A DNA stretch of 64,000 nucleotides from Parabacteroides goldsteinii. GTDB taxonomy: Bacteria > Bacteroidota > Bacteroidia > Bacteroidales > Tannerellaceae. A program made the position numbers and the translations under genes. Shown piece by piece: positions 42,255 through 51,871 of the stretch (the first letter of the stretch is position 1; the number at the start of each line of letters is the position of its first letter). Location: contig NZ_JADNBB010000015.1 in assembly GCF_015550595.1 (NCBI RefSeq), positions 92,525 to 156,524 of the forward strand. The letters run 5' to 3'. The notes beneath the pieces were generated by a model, which did no database searches, had not been told where the DNA came from, and saw nothing but the letters and a program-made list of their open reading frames with translations.

Positions 42255-44993
42255 ATGAAAAAACAATCCTGTCTGGCATTGGTGAGACGCATAAAATACT
42301 TTTTGTTATTGTCTTTCTTTTCTTTATTGGTAGTAAGTTGTAATACCTTGGAAAAAGAAAAGAAGTATATAATCGGTGTCTCGCAATGTATGCTCGACGA
42401 TGCCTGGCGGCAGGCGATGGTAAAGGAAATGCAGATTGAAGCTTCCAACTATGACAATATTGAAATAATCGTCAAGGATGCGAACAGCAATAACGATACA
42501 CAGATCCGGCAGATAAAAGAATTGATAAACGACAAGGTGGATGTATTGATTATCTCCCCTTTTCAATCGAACCCGATCACGGAAGTTGCCGAAGAGGCGT
42601 ACAAGGCCGGTATTCCAACTATTATCACCGACAGGAAAGTCAATACGGATTTGTATACGACATTCGTCGGTGCCGATAATTATACGATCGGATATGCTGC
42701 CGGTAGTTATGCTGCCAGGTATCTTCCTCCTTCGGCTTCTATCTTGGAAATATGGGGGTTGTCGAGTTCTTCTCCGGCACAGGAACGCCATCAGGGGTTT
42801 ATAGATGCCTTGGTGAAACGGTCTGACTTAAGTTTCCGTAAAGTAGAAGGAGAATGGGTGTATGATACGGCAAAAGTACGTTTGAAACAGTTGGAATGGC
42901 CGTTCAAGGTGGATTTTGTTTATTCCCATAATGATATGATGGCTATTGCCGCCCGCGAATATTTCATAGAAAAGGCTCCGGAATGGGCGGAAAAACTACC
43001 GATTATCGGAGTGGATGCAGTGGCAGGAGCCGGACTTGAAGCTGTGGCCGACGGACGTATCAATGCCTCTTTCCTTTATCCTACCGGAGGTGAACAGGTG
43101 ATACGTACTGCTATGAAAATCATTAACGGAGAGTCGGTTCAAAAGTATATCCCTTTGCAAACCGGGGAGATCGATAAGATCAGTGCACGGACTCTCTTAA
43201 TACAATCCGCCCGCCTCCTGAATTACCAAAAAAGGATCGAACAACAACGTACGAACCTCGATACGTTGCTCAACCGTTTTAATTTCCTGCAGGACTCTTT
43301 TCTGATCATTTCCATCCTGATGATCGGTTTTGTACTTCTTTCTATCTATACTTTCCTGATTAATTTTAAGTTGAAGAAAACCAATCACGAACTGCGCGAG
43401 ATCAACCGGAAGGAGGAAGAACAACGAGAAAAGCTTATCCAGTTGAACGCCGAGATAAAAGAAGTGACAGCACAAAAACTACAATTCTTTACGAATATTT
43501 CCCACGAGGTTCGTACTCCGCTGACTCTGATCCTCGGCCCTTTGGATAAGTTGTTGAAGTTGATGCATGATTCTCCCTACCTGCGCGACCTGCAATTGAT
43601 GCAGAAGAATGCGGATCATCTGTTGCGCGTCATCAACCAGATACTTGATTTCCGGAAGGTGGAGAATAAGCAGGAGAAGCTGAAGATACGTAAGACGGAC
43701 CTTATTGCTTTCATCCGTGAGATCAAATCTTATTTTGAAAGTATGGCTACTGTGCGGCATATTAATTTCACTTTTACTTCTGAGTTGAAGGAATGTATGC
43801 TGTGGTTCGATCCGGTGATGATGGAGAAGGTTCTGGTCAACCTGCTATCCAACGCATTTAAGTTTACTCCTGAAAATGGGACGGTTCATATAAGCCTGGC
43901 TGAGGTAGATAATAAAATACAGGTCTTGGTAGAAGATAGTGGTCGGGGTATTCTTCCTGAGAATATACCTTACCTTTTTACCCGTTTTTATACGGGAAAT
44001 GCTTCCAACGGAACCGGAATAGGACTTCATCTGGTGAAAGAATATGTCGATATGCATCATGGAACGATCGCGGTAGAGAGCACTCCGGGAGTAAAGACGG
44101 TTTTTTCCCTGACATTGTTGAAAGGAAAAGAGCATTTTACAGATGGTTATGTTACTGAACTGCCTATTTCCCCGTTGGCTTATGATGCTTCCCAGCTGGA
44201 TGACTCTACCGAAAAAGAATTGTTGTCAGTCAAATATCCATATACCATTCTGATCACGGAAGATGATGAAGAGGTGAGAACATACCTGAAAGAGGAGTTG
44301 CAGGATAATTTCGATATATTGCTTGCTGCTAACGGAAAAGAGGCATTGGTAGTTTTGGCAACCGAAGATGTATCGTTGGTATTGAGTGATGTAATGATGC
44401 CTGAAATGAACGGTTTCGATCTGTGCCGTCATATCAAGACAAATCTATCGACCAGCCATATTCCGATTGTTTTGTTGACCGCCCTTTCCGACGAACGTCA
44501 ACGTAACTTCGGATTATCAGGAGGTGCGGATGAATATATCCAGAAGCCTTTCCGTATTAATTTCGTCAAACTGAAGATTATCCGTATTCTGGAAGAGCGT
44601 AAACGACTACGCGAACAGTTGCTTGAGAAACTGCAAAAAGGAAACCTGTTACTGACCGAGCCGGAAAAGGTAAAGAACATGGATGATGTGTTCCTGAATA
44701 ACTTTATCAAATGTATAGAAGAAGTCTATGCAGATACTGAATATAATGTAGAGAAACTGAGTGATACGTTAGGCTTGTCCCGCGGACATCTTCACCGGAA
44801 AATAAAAGAACTGACCGGAACGACACCTGTCGAATTCCTTCGTAATTATCGCCTGAGTAAAGCGGCGGCCTTATTAAAACAAAAACAATATACAGTAAGC
44901 GAAATTGCTTATCAGACCGGTTTTTCTTCACCGGCTTACTTCTCCAAATGCTTTAAGCAGGTGTATGACATAACACCTACCGAGTATCAATAA
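42255..44993 (+). CDS. hybrid two-component sensor-regulator with sugar-binding periplasmic domain
   Basis: 912 residues. Order: N-terminal signal/anchor (about 15-30), an RbsB-like periplasmic binding domain (about 36-320), a membrane segment (346-370), HisKA with NISHEVRTPLTL (His417), HATPase with DSGRGILPENIP, a receiver with phospho-acceptor Asp712 in LVLSDVMMPEMNG, and an AraC helix-turn-helix C-terminus (ETLSLSRGHLHRK-like). This is the layout of the fructose-binding regulator BT1754 of B. thetaiotaomicron, and it sits in front of a matching locus. It probably activates susC through the dyad at 45034-45088. The N-terminus contains a lipobox-like VVSC, which is unusual. Confidence 0.9.
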   Translation: MKKQSCLALVRRIKYFLLLSFFSLLVVSCNTLEKEKKYIIGVSQCMLDDAWRQAMVKEMQIEASNYDNIEIIVKDANSNNDTQIRQIKELINDKVDVLIISPFQSNPITEVAEEAYKAGIPTIITDRKVNTDLYTTFVGADNYTIGYAAGSYAARYLPPSASILEIWGLSSSSPAQERHQGFIDALVKRSDLSFRKVEGEWVYDTAKVRLKQLEWPFKVDFVYSHNDMMAIAAREYFIEKAPEWAEKLPIIGVDAVAGAGLEAVADGRINASFLYPTGGEQVIRTAMKIINGESVQKYIPLQTGEIDKISARTLLIQSARLLNYQKRIEQQRTNLDTLLNRFNFLQDSFLIISILMIGFVLLSIYTFLINFKLKKTNHELREINRKEEEQREKLIQLNAEIKEVTAQKLQFFTNISHEVRTPLTLILGPLDKLLKLMHDSPYLRDLQLMQKNADHLLRVINQILDFRKVENKQEKLKIRKTDLIAFIREIKSYFESMATVRHINFTFTSELKECMLWFDPVMMEKVLVNLLSNAFKFTPENGTVHISLAEVDNKIQVLVEDSGRGILPENIPYLFTRFYTGNASNGTGIGLHLVKEYVDMHHGTIAVESTPGVKTVFSLTLLKGKEHFTDGYVTELPISPLAYDASQLDDSTEKELLSVKYPYTILITEDDEEVRTYLKEELQDNFDILLAANGKEALVVLATEDVSLVLSDVMMPEMNGFDLCRHIKTNLSTSHIPIVLLTALSDERQRNFGLSGGADEYIQKPFRINFVKLKIIRILEERKRLREQLLEKLQKGNLLLTEPEKVKNMDDVFLNNFIKCIEEVYADTEYNVEKLSDTLGLSRGHLHRKIKELTGTTPVEFLRNYRLSKAAALLKQKQYTVSEIAYQTGFSSPAYFSKCFKQVYDITPTEYQ

Positions 44994-45033
44994 GAGAATG
45001 GCTTCGTCGTTGATATAACAAATGTATCCTTCC

Positions 45034-45088
45034 TATCAAATTTGTCACTTTGCATCCGTAAATCGTTGTAAATGTGACAATTTTGATA
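45034..45088 (+). promoter_or_regulatory. dyad operator upstream of the fructan susC
   Basis: TATCAAATTTGTCAC (45034-45048) and GTGACAATTTTGATA (45074-45088) are reverse complements at 14 of 15 positions, 25 bp apart, about 43 bp before the susC -7 element. Placement and symmetry fit an activator site for the neighbouring hybrid regulator. Confidence 0.65.
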
Positions 45089-45130
45089 CGTTTAAATGAA
45101 TATTTTATCACCTGTTGTCGGAAGAGGGAA

Positions 45131-45138
45131 TACTTTTG
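45131..45138 (+). promoter_or_regulatory. putative fructan-locus promoter -7 (TACTTTTG)
   Basis: Exact TAnnTTTG match 39 bp before the susC ATG. No TTTG at -33, as is common for activator-dependent SusC promoters. Confidence 0.6.
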
Positions 45139-45177
45139 CTTTCACCAAATCATTGTTAAACTAATAATTTAAGATTA

Positions 45178-48100
45178 ATGAAAGCATTCAAACTACGTAA
45201 ATGGTGCGTGTGGATAACGATGTTATTTATGGCGCATACTTTGTTAGCCCAGCAAGTTTCTATTAATGGAACTGTTATTTCGGGAACTGATAATTACCCT
45301 GTTGTAGGAGCTTCTGTTATTGAGAAAGGAACTACAAATGGTATCATTACCGATATGGACGGTAATTTCTCTCTTTCGGTAACCAAAGGGGCTACTATCC
45401 AAATCAGTTATATAGGATTTATTACACAGGAAATACCAGCAAACGAGAACAAAAAACTAAATGTTGTCCTGAAAGAAGATGTGCAGACATTGGGTGACGT
45501 GGTAGTAACAGGTTACTCTTCACAGAAGAAAGCCGACCTGACAGGTGCGGTTTCTGTTGTAAAGATGGATGATATAAAGAATATAAACACCAGTAATGCA
45601 GTTCAGTCATTACAGGGACGTGTTCCGGGACTTCATGTAACAAATACCGGTCAGCCTAATGGTGACGTAGACGTTAAGATACGTGGTGTCTCTACATTGG
45701 GTAACAGCAAGCCGCTTTATATTATCGACGGAATTCCAAGTACCCGCTCGATGAATGAAATAGCAACATCGGATATCGAATCTATCCAGGTATTGAAAGA
45801 TGCTTCTGCCGCAACTATTTACGGATCACGTGCTGCTAACGGTGTAATCATCGTAACTACTAAAAAAGGAAAATCAGGTGGAACTCATGTGGAATTCAGA
45901 GCCTCTTTGACTGCTCAGCAATGGCAACGTTCGGTCGATCTGTTGAATACCGAAGAGTATGGGCTTGTGAACTTCCGCGCAAAAGTAAATGATGGTTCAT
46001 CCTTAAATACAACAACCTTAAGTAACGGAGCGATTAATGAAAAAAAGAATCCATATACATATATGTATGATGTTACCTGGAACGGTGGAGTACCATCTTT
46101 GAACAGAATGATCCTTCCGGAATTTCTTGATGTTGCCGGAGAAGAGGTGATGCGTGCCGCAGATACAGATTGGGTGAAGGAAATCAGCCGTACCGGTTTT
46201 ACTCAGAATTACAATGTGACTGTTACTTCCGGTAACGATAAAGGCCGTGCCCTGTTTTCTGCCGATTATTATGGGAATGACGGTACGGTGAAAGGTACAT
46301 ATTTTGATCGTATCACAGCACGTATTAACAGCGACTATAAATTGTTTAACGACCGGGTAGTTATAGGGGAGAATTTATCGTTGTCTAAGACTCGCAGTTC
46401 GACATTAGATGGTAAAGGGTTGCAGGAAAATGCCAAGAATATCCAGTCTATCGTACCGGTTCATTCTTTAGATGGTGGTTGGGGTGGCCCGGCCAGTAAT
46501 ATGAGTGACCGTCAGAACCCGGTTCGCCTGATTGAAGATAACAAGCAGAACCACGAGGATGTATTCCGCCTGTTCGGGGATGTGAACCTGAGTGTCGATA
46601 TATTGAAGGGATTGACGTTCCGTTCTAAATTCGGTATCGATTATACCGGTTGGTGGAAGCGTGATATGCAAAAGACGTATCAGTCCGGTTTTATGTCAGA
46701 TAAGACGGCTCGTTTGAATACCTATTCTAATTATGGTGGAAACTGGGTATTGAGTAATACTTTACAATATAAGTTTGATCTGGGAAAGAGCAATTTTGAT
46801 ATTCTGGTCGGTCAGGAAATGATGAAATACAGACTGGAAGATATGTCGGCCGGTCGTGACGGTTTTCTGTTGGAAAATGAAGATTATATGTATTTGTCGG
46901 TTGGTGAAGGTAACCTGCGTAACGGAGGAGGAGCGACTTCTTATGCCCTTTCTTCTTTCTTTGGAAAAGTGAATTACAGCTATGATAACAAGTATCTGGC
47001 TTCTGTTACAGTACGTCGCGACGGTTCTTCACGCTTTGGAGCTAACAACCGTTGGGGTACTTTCCCCGCATTCTCTTTGGGATGGCGTATCAGCGAAGAA
47101 GGATTCTTTGAAGGTGCTAAAAATATTGTGTCAGATTTGAAGCTTCGTTACGGTTGGGGTAAAACAGGTAATCAAGAAATTGACAACTATGCTTCTTACG
47201 GTTTGTATCAGGCTCGTTACTATACTGATCCTACCTGGGAACGTGACCAGGGTACTGCTTATGATATCACAGGGGCAGGACAAGGCCAGTTGTCTTCCGG
47301 CTTCATCCGTACACAGCGCGTTAACCCGGATCTGAAATGGGAGGCGACTACACAAAACAATGCCGGTATCGACTTCGGCCTGTTTAACCAGATGTTTACC
47401 GGATCAATCGATTATTTCTATAAGAAAACAGATGATATTCTGGTTAAACCTCCTTATATCGCAACAATCGGTTTCGGTGGCGACCGATGGGTAAATGGTG
47501 CCAGTATGGAAAATAGCGGATTTGAATTTATGCTGACTTATAATCAAAAAGTGGGTGAAGTAGATTTGAATATCACTGGTAATATTGCCAGCTATCGTAA
47601 TAAGATTACAAAATTGCCGGAAGATGTAATTAATTCTTATCCGGGTAATGGTAACGACCAAACTATTCTCGGACGTCCTTGGAAATCCTTGTTCGGTTAT
47701 GTAGCTGACGGTATTTTCCAGAATGAACAGGAGGTAAACGAGCATGTGGAACAACCGGGTAAAGGTGTCGGTCGTATCCGCTATAAAGATTTGAATGATG
47801 ACGGTAAAATCAATGACGAAGATCGTACCTGGTTAGGCGTAGAAGATCCTAAATTCTTATATGGATTGAATATAAATGCCGGTTGGAAGAATTTCGATTT
47901 CTCGATGTTCTGGAATGGGCAGGTTGGTTCTCATGCTAATAACGGTCAGAAAACATTTACGGATTTCTTTGGACTGTTTGGAGGACAGAATTATGGAAGA
48001 CGTTTGGTAGATGCATGGAGTCCGGATAATACAAACTCAACCATCCCTGCGGCTTCTGCCAACAATGTAAACGATGAAGGACGTTTTTCTACTTATTTTG

Positions 48101-48336
48101 TAGAAAATACCTCTTTCCTGAAATTAGCGAATATTGAAATTGGTTACCGTTTGCCGGATCGCATACTGAAAGCAGCCCACATGGAAAGCGCACGTATCTA
48201 TCTTTCCGGTCAGAACCTGCTGACAATAAAGAAAGGCTGGGGTGACAATGCCTTTACTGGTGCAGATCCGGAAACTCCGAACTTCGCTTATCCTGTTCCG
48301 AGAGCTTTTACTTTTGGTATCAATGTTTCATTCTAA
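45178..48336 (+). CDS. SusC/RagA-family TonB-dependent transporter, fructan locus
   Basis: 1052 residues. Signal peptide (LFMAHTLLAQ), a CarboxypepD-reg-like domain (about 30-110, VVGASVIEKGTTNGIITDMDG), the plug with GVSTLGNSKPLYIIDGIP and ATIYGSRAANGVIIVTTKKG, then a 22-strand barrel ending in FTFGINVSF. Imports oligosaccharides across the outer membrane with its SusD lid. Genes around it indicate fructan. susD follows after 19 bp. Confidence 0.95.
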   Translation: MKAFKLRKWCVWITMLFMAHTLLAQQVSINGTVISGTDNYPVVGASVIEKGTTNGIITDMDGNFSLSVTKGATIQISYIGFITQEIPANENKKLNVVLKEDVQTLGDVVVTGYSSQKKADLTGAVSVVKMDDIKNINTSNAVQSLQGRVPGLHVTNTGQPNGDVDVKIRGVSTLGNSKPLYIIDGIPSTRSMNEIATSDIESIQVLKDASAATIYGSRAANGVIIVTTKKGKSGGTHVEFRASLTAQQWQRSVDLLNTEEYGLVNFRAKVNDGSSLNTTTLSNGAINEKKNPYTYMYDVTWNGGVPSLNRMILPEFLDVAGEEVMRAADTDWVKEISRTGFTQNYNVTVTSGNDKGRALFSADYYGNDGTVKGTYFDRITARINSDYKLFNDRVVIGENLSLSKTRSSTLDGKGLQENAKNIQSIVPVHSLDGGWGGPASNMSDRQNPVRLIEDNKQNHEDVFRLFGDVNLSVDILKGLTFRSKFGIDYTGWWKRDMQKTYQSGFMSDKTARLNTYSNYGGNWVLSNTLQYKFDLGKSNFDILVGQEMMKYRLEDMSAGRDGFLLENEDYMYLSVGEGNLRNGGGATSYALSSFFGKVNYSYDNKYLASVTVRRDGSSRFGANNRWGTFPAFSLGWRISEEGFFEGAKNIVSDLKLRYGWGKTGNQEIDNYASYGLYQARYYTDPTWERDQGTAYDITGAGQGQLSSGFIRTQRVNPDLKWEATTQNNAGIDFGLFNQMFTGSIDYFYKKTDDILVKPPYIATIGFGGDRWVNGASMENSGFEFMLTYNQKVGEVDLNITGNIASYRNKITKLPEDVINSYPGNGNDQTILGRPWKSLFGYVADGIFQNEQEVNEHVEQPGKGVGRIRYKDLNDDGKINDEDRTWLGVEDPKFLYGLNINAGWKNFDFSMFWNGQVGSHANNGQKTFTDFFGLFGGQNYGRRLVDAWSPDNTNSTIPAASANNVNDEGRFSTYFVENTSFLKLANIEIGYRLPDRILKAAHMESARIYLSGQNLLTIKKGWGDNAFTGADPETPNFAYPVPRAFTFGINVSF

Positions 48337-48355
48337 TAAATCAGATTATACAATT

Positions 48356-50077
48356 ATGAAAACTTTAAAATATATAGCTTTCGGAGCAGCTTTATTACTC
48401 CCGATGATGTCTTGTGATTCTTTTCTGGATGAATCTCCGCAAGGTGTAGCCGACTCCGACAATTTGAATACGGCAGATAATATAGAAAAGATGGTGATTT
48501 CGGCTTATTCCTCACTGGGAAACGACAACTATTCAGATGGCTTGAATGCTTACTGGCCTTACGGAGATTTGCGTAGCGGTGATGCTTATAAAGGTGGTGC
48601 CGGAACGGGTGATATGGGCGATTTCCACATGTTTGAAACTTTTGTCTATCTGCGCGACGATAATGGTTATCTGGATAAGAAATGGTATTCGGAATATATT
48701 GCGATTGCTCGTGCAAATGATGCTCTGGGACGTATTCATGCAATTAAAGAAGAGGTTTATCCTAAAAAGAAGATCCGTGAAGCTGAAATGCGCTTCCTGC
48801 GTGCGAACTATTATTTCGATCTGAAGATTCTGTTCAAACAGATGCCGTGGATCGATGAGAATGATAAGACAGACGATTATATCACTATCTCGAATGTGGA
48901 ATATACCGATAAAGAATTATGGGATATGATTATTGCCGAGTTCCGTTTTGCAATGGAAAATCTGCCAGATAAAAATGACGATCTGGGACGTGCCGATAAA
49001 GGAATGGCACAGGCTTATTTGGCAAAAGCTCTTCTGTATGCTGCTTATGAGCAGAATGAAAAACACGAAGTAATCAATATCGATAAAACTAAATTGCAGG
49101 AAGTTGTTACTCTTTGCCAGGGATTATCCGGTAAATACTCTTTAGCTAAAGATTTTGCTGATAACTTCCTTTGCGAATCGGAAAACGGACCGGAGTCTAT
49201 ATTTGCTGTACAATTCTCTGTGAATGACGGTACATTGCGTGGCCGTCTGGATTGGGGAGCTATGCTGAATTATCCGATGAATCCGGAATATGGTTGCTGC
49301 GGCTTCCATTCTCCTTCACAGAATATGGTGAATGCTTTCCAGACGGATGAAAATGGTCTGCCCCTGTTCGAGACCTATAACAATAATGACCTGAAGACGG
49401 CGGAGGACCTGTTGAATCATACTATCGACCCTCGTTTGAATCATACGGTTGCAATACCGGGAGCTCCTTACAAATATAATCCGGAGTTTATCTTTGAAAC
49501 GAGTTGGACACGTGATCCGAATACGTATGGCAGCTTTATGTCGATGAAGGAAACCGTATTGCCGGATTGTCCGTGTTTCGCGTTTGCTTCTCCGTTTATG
49601 TCGAGCTCAAAGAACCGTGATATAATCCGTTACGATGATGTGATGTTGTGGCAGGCTGAGGCTTTGATCGAACTGGGTCGTCAGGCAGAAGCGCTTCCTC
49701 TTATCAATGCCCTTCGTGAAAGAGCGGCTAACAGTACTGCTAAGTTGGTTGACGTACAAGGTGATCCTACCGGAAAGTTCAATATTGCTACTTATCAGCC
49801 GGGGGTGAACTGTCCGGAATGGTCTCAGGATTTCGCTCGTAAGGCTTTACGTTGGGAACGCCGTCTGGAAATGTCGCAGGAAGGTTCTACGTTCTTCGAC
49901 CTGGTTCGTTGGGGAATAGCTGCAGAAACTGTCAATACCTATTTTGAAGTGGAAAGAACTCGTCGCACTTATATGGGGGAAGCCAAATTTACAAAGAACA
50001 AAGATGAATATTTCCCGATTCCGAAAAATCAGATTAATTTTAGCAAGAAGCTATACAAGCAAAATTATGGCTGGTAA
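48356..50077 (+). CDS. SusD/RagB-family glycan-binding lipoprotein, fructan locus
   Basis: About 573 residues from the ATG at 48356 (MKTLKYIAFGAALLL); the upstream frame extension overlaps susC and is rejected. The signal ends in the lipobox MMSC. SusD features: REAEMRFLRANYYFDL, DKGMAQAYLAKALLYAA and the C-terminal FDLVRWGIAAETVN with a closing KNKDEYFPIPKNQIN. Binds the polysaccharide and covers the SusC channel. Cotranscribed with susC; a GH32 gene begins 104 bp after its stop. Confidence 0.94.
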   Translation: MKTLKYIAFGAALLLPMMSCDSFLDESPQGVADSDNLNTADNIEKMVISAYSSLGNDNYSDGLNAYWPYGDLRSGDAYKGGAGTGDMGDFHMFETFVYLRDDNGYLDKKWYSEYIAIARANDALGRIHAIKEEVYPKKKIREAEMRFLRANYYFDLKILFKQMPWIDENDKTDDYITISNVEYTDKELWDMIIAEFRFAMENLPDKNDDLGRADKGMAQAYLAKALLYAAYEQNEKHEVINIDKTKLQEVVTLCQGLSGKYSLAKDFADNFLCESENGPESIFAVQFSVNDGTLRGRLDWGAMLNYPMNPEYGCCGFHSPSQNMVNAFQTDENGLPLFETYNNNDLKTAEDLLNHTIDPRLNHTVAIPGAPYKYNPEFIFETSWTRDPNTYGSFMSMKETVLPDCPCFAFASPFMSSSKNRDIIRYDDVMLWQAEALIELGRQAEALPLINALRERAANSTAKLVDVQGDPTGKFNIATYQPGVNCPEWSQDFARKALRWERRLEMSQEGSTFFDLVRWGIAAETVNTYFEVERTRRTYMGEAKFTKNKDEYFPIPKNQINFSKKLYKQNYGW

Positions 50078-50181
50078 AATTAGTCATTCTATGAACAGGA
50101 CACGTACTTTTGTTAGTTGTGTCCTGTTTGGAACTAATAATGTAAATCGTATTATTGTTTTATTTTAAATCCTAATTTACC

Positions 50182-51834
50182 ATGAAAGTAAAAACTAAAA
50201 ATGTGTTGATTCTCGCAAGTGCTTTACTGACCTGTATTTCTACAATGGAGGCACAAGACCTGACAATGAAGATTACGAAGAGGTATCTTAATCTTCCGGT
50301 TTCGCATCAGACAGACCGGGCAGTAATGACTTTTGATGTAGGAGGCAAGCAGGAACGGGCATTTAAGATCCGCCTGGCTCCGGAGAACCCGGATTACTGG
50401 GTGTTCTGTGATATGTCGGCCTTGAAAAATAAAGAAATAAAAATATCCTACGACGGGAATAAAGCTGGAATAAACAAGATCTATCAGGCCGACGAAATTG
50501 CCGGACAGGATAGTCTGTATAAGGAGACAAACCGTCCTCAGATACATTATACCCAACGTAGAGGCTGGAATAACGACCCCAACGGATTACTATATTATGA
50601 GGGCGAATACCATCTGTTTTACCAGCACAACCCGTACGAACGTGAATGGGAAAATATGCATTGGGGACATGCTGTAAGTAAAGACCTGGTCCATTGGGAA
50701 GAACTGCCGGAGGCTTTATTCCCTGATGAACATGGTACTATGTTCTCCGGTTCGGCCGTGATCGACTATGACAATACCTCCGGCTTCGGAAAGAAAGGTA
50801 CTCCGGCGATGGTAGCTATCTATACGGCCGACAATCCGGAAAAGCAGGTACAATGTATTGCTTATAGCCTCGACAAAGGACGTACCTGGACAAAATATAC
50901 AGGAAACCCGGTGATCGACTCCAAAGCGAAATGGAACAGTAAAGATACCCGTGATCCGAAAGTGTTCTGGCATAAACCATCCAATAAATGGGTGATGGTG
51001 TTGAATGAACGCGACGGACATTCTATCTATAACTCGGATAACCTGAAAGACTGGACGTTCGAAAGCCATATCACCGGCTTCTGGGAATGCCCCGAATTGT
51101 TCGAACTGCCTGTCGATGGAAATAAGAATAATACCAAATGGGTGATGTACGGAGCTTCCGGCACCTATATGACCGGTGCTTTTGATGGTAAGAAGTTCAC
51201 ACCTGAAGCCGGTAAATATTACTATTCGACCGGTTCTATCTATGCCGCCCAAACTTTCACCAATATTCCTGAATCCGACGGACGCCGTATCCAACTGGGC
51301 TGGGGACGTATCTCTCATCCGGGAATGCCTATCAACGGCATGATGTTGCTTCCGACAGAATTGTCTTTGCGCACGACCAAAGACGGTATCCGCCTTTTCA
51401 GTAAACCGATCAAAGAGTTTGACCAGTTGCAGACCAAAGCAGGCCAGTGGAACTCACTGACAGCCGATAAGGCCAATGAGTTGCTTCAACAATATAATGA
51501 CGCAGGAATATTACGTATCCGTACCACCATCAAACTGTTTCATGCCACCAGTGCAGGTCTGAATCTCTTCGGACAACCTTTATTGGATTATGATATGAAC
51601 TTCAATCGTATAAATGGTGTGTTCTATTCACCTGAAGATATGACCGGCATGGAAATTACTGCCGATATCATTCTGGATAAGACTTCTGTCGAAGTCTTTA
51701 TAGATAACGGTGCTTACTCCTATTCAATGGAGCGTCGTCCGGATATGAAGAATAAGGAAGGTTTCCACTTCTGGGGAAATAATATTGAAGTAAAGGATCT
51801 GGATGTTTATACACTCCGGTCTATTTGGAAGTAA
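50182..51834 (+). CDS. GH32 fructan hydrolase with N-terminal extension
   Basis: 550 residues; signal peptide in the first ~24 residues, then an ~90-residue extra domain before the catalytic five-bladed propeller. Catalytic motifs: WNNDPNG (Asp132 nucleophile), RDPKVFW (Asp258), and ECPELF (Glu302 acid/base). A C-terminal beta-sandwich follows (VEVFIDNGAYSYS region). The N-terminal extension is seen in Bacteroides levanase-type enzymes, but endo or exo action and levan or inulin specificity cannot be fixed. Second GH32 gene follows directly. Confidence 0.92.
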   Translation: MKVKTKNVLILASALLTCISTMEAQDLTMKITKRYLNLPVSHQTDRAVMTFDVGGKQERAFKIRLAPENPDYWVFCDMSALKNKEIKISYDGNKAGINKIYQADEIAGQDSLYKETNRPQIHYTQRRGWNNDPNGLLYYEGEYHLFYQHNPYEREWENMHWGHAVSKDLVHWEELPEALFPDEHGTMFSGSAVIDYDNTSGFGKKGTPAMVAIYTADNPEKQVQCIAYSLDKGRTWTKYTGNPVIDSKAKWNSKDTRDPKVFWHKPSNKWVMVLNERDGHSIYNSDNLKDWTFESHITGFWECPELFELPVDGNKNNTKWVMYGASGTYMTGAFDGKKFTPEAGKYYYSTGSIYAAQTFTNIPESDGRRIQLGWGRISHPGMPINGMMLLPTELSLRTTKDGIRLFSKPIKEFDQLQTKAGQWNSLTADKANELLQQYNDAGILRIRTTIKLFHATSAGLNLFGQPLLDYDMNFNRINGVFYSPEDMTGMEITADIILDKTSVEVFIDNGAYSYSMERRPDMKNKEGFHFWGNNIEVKDLDVYTLRSIWK

Positions 51835-51871
51835 ATGGATATTATTAAATGTATATAAAAGGAGTATGCTG

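Noticed and set aside
48242..48355. Upstream extension of the fructan susD frame
   Set aside because: It overlaps susC, and the lipoprotein signal begins at 48356.
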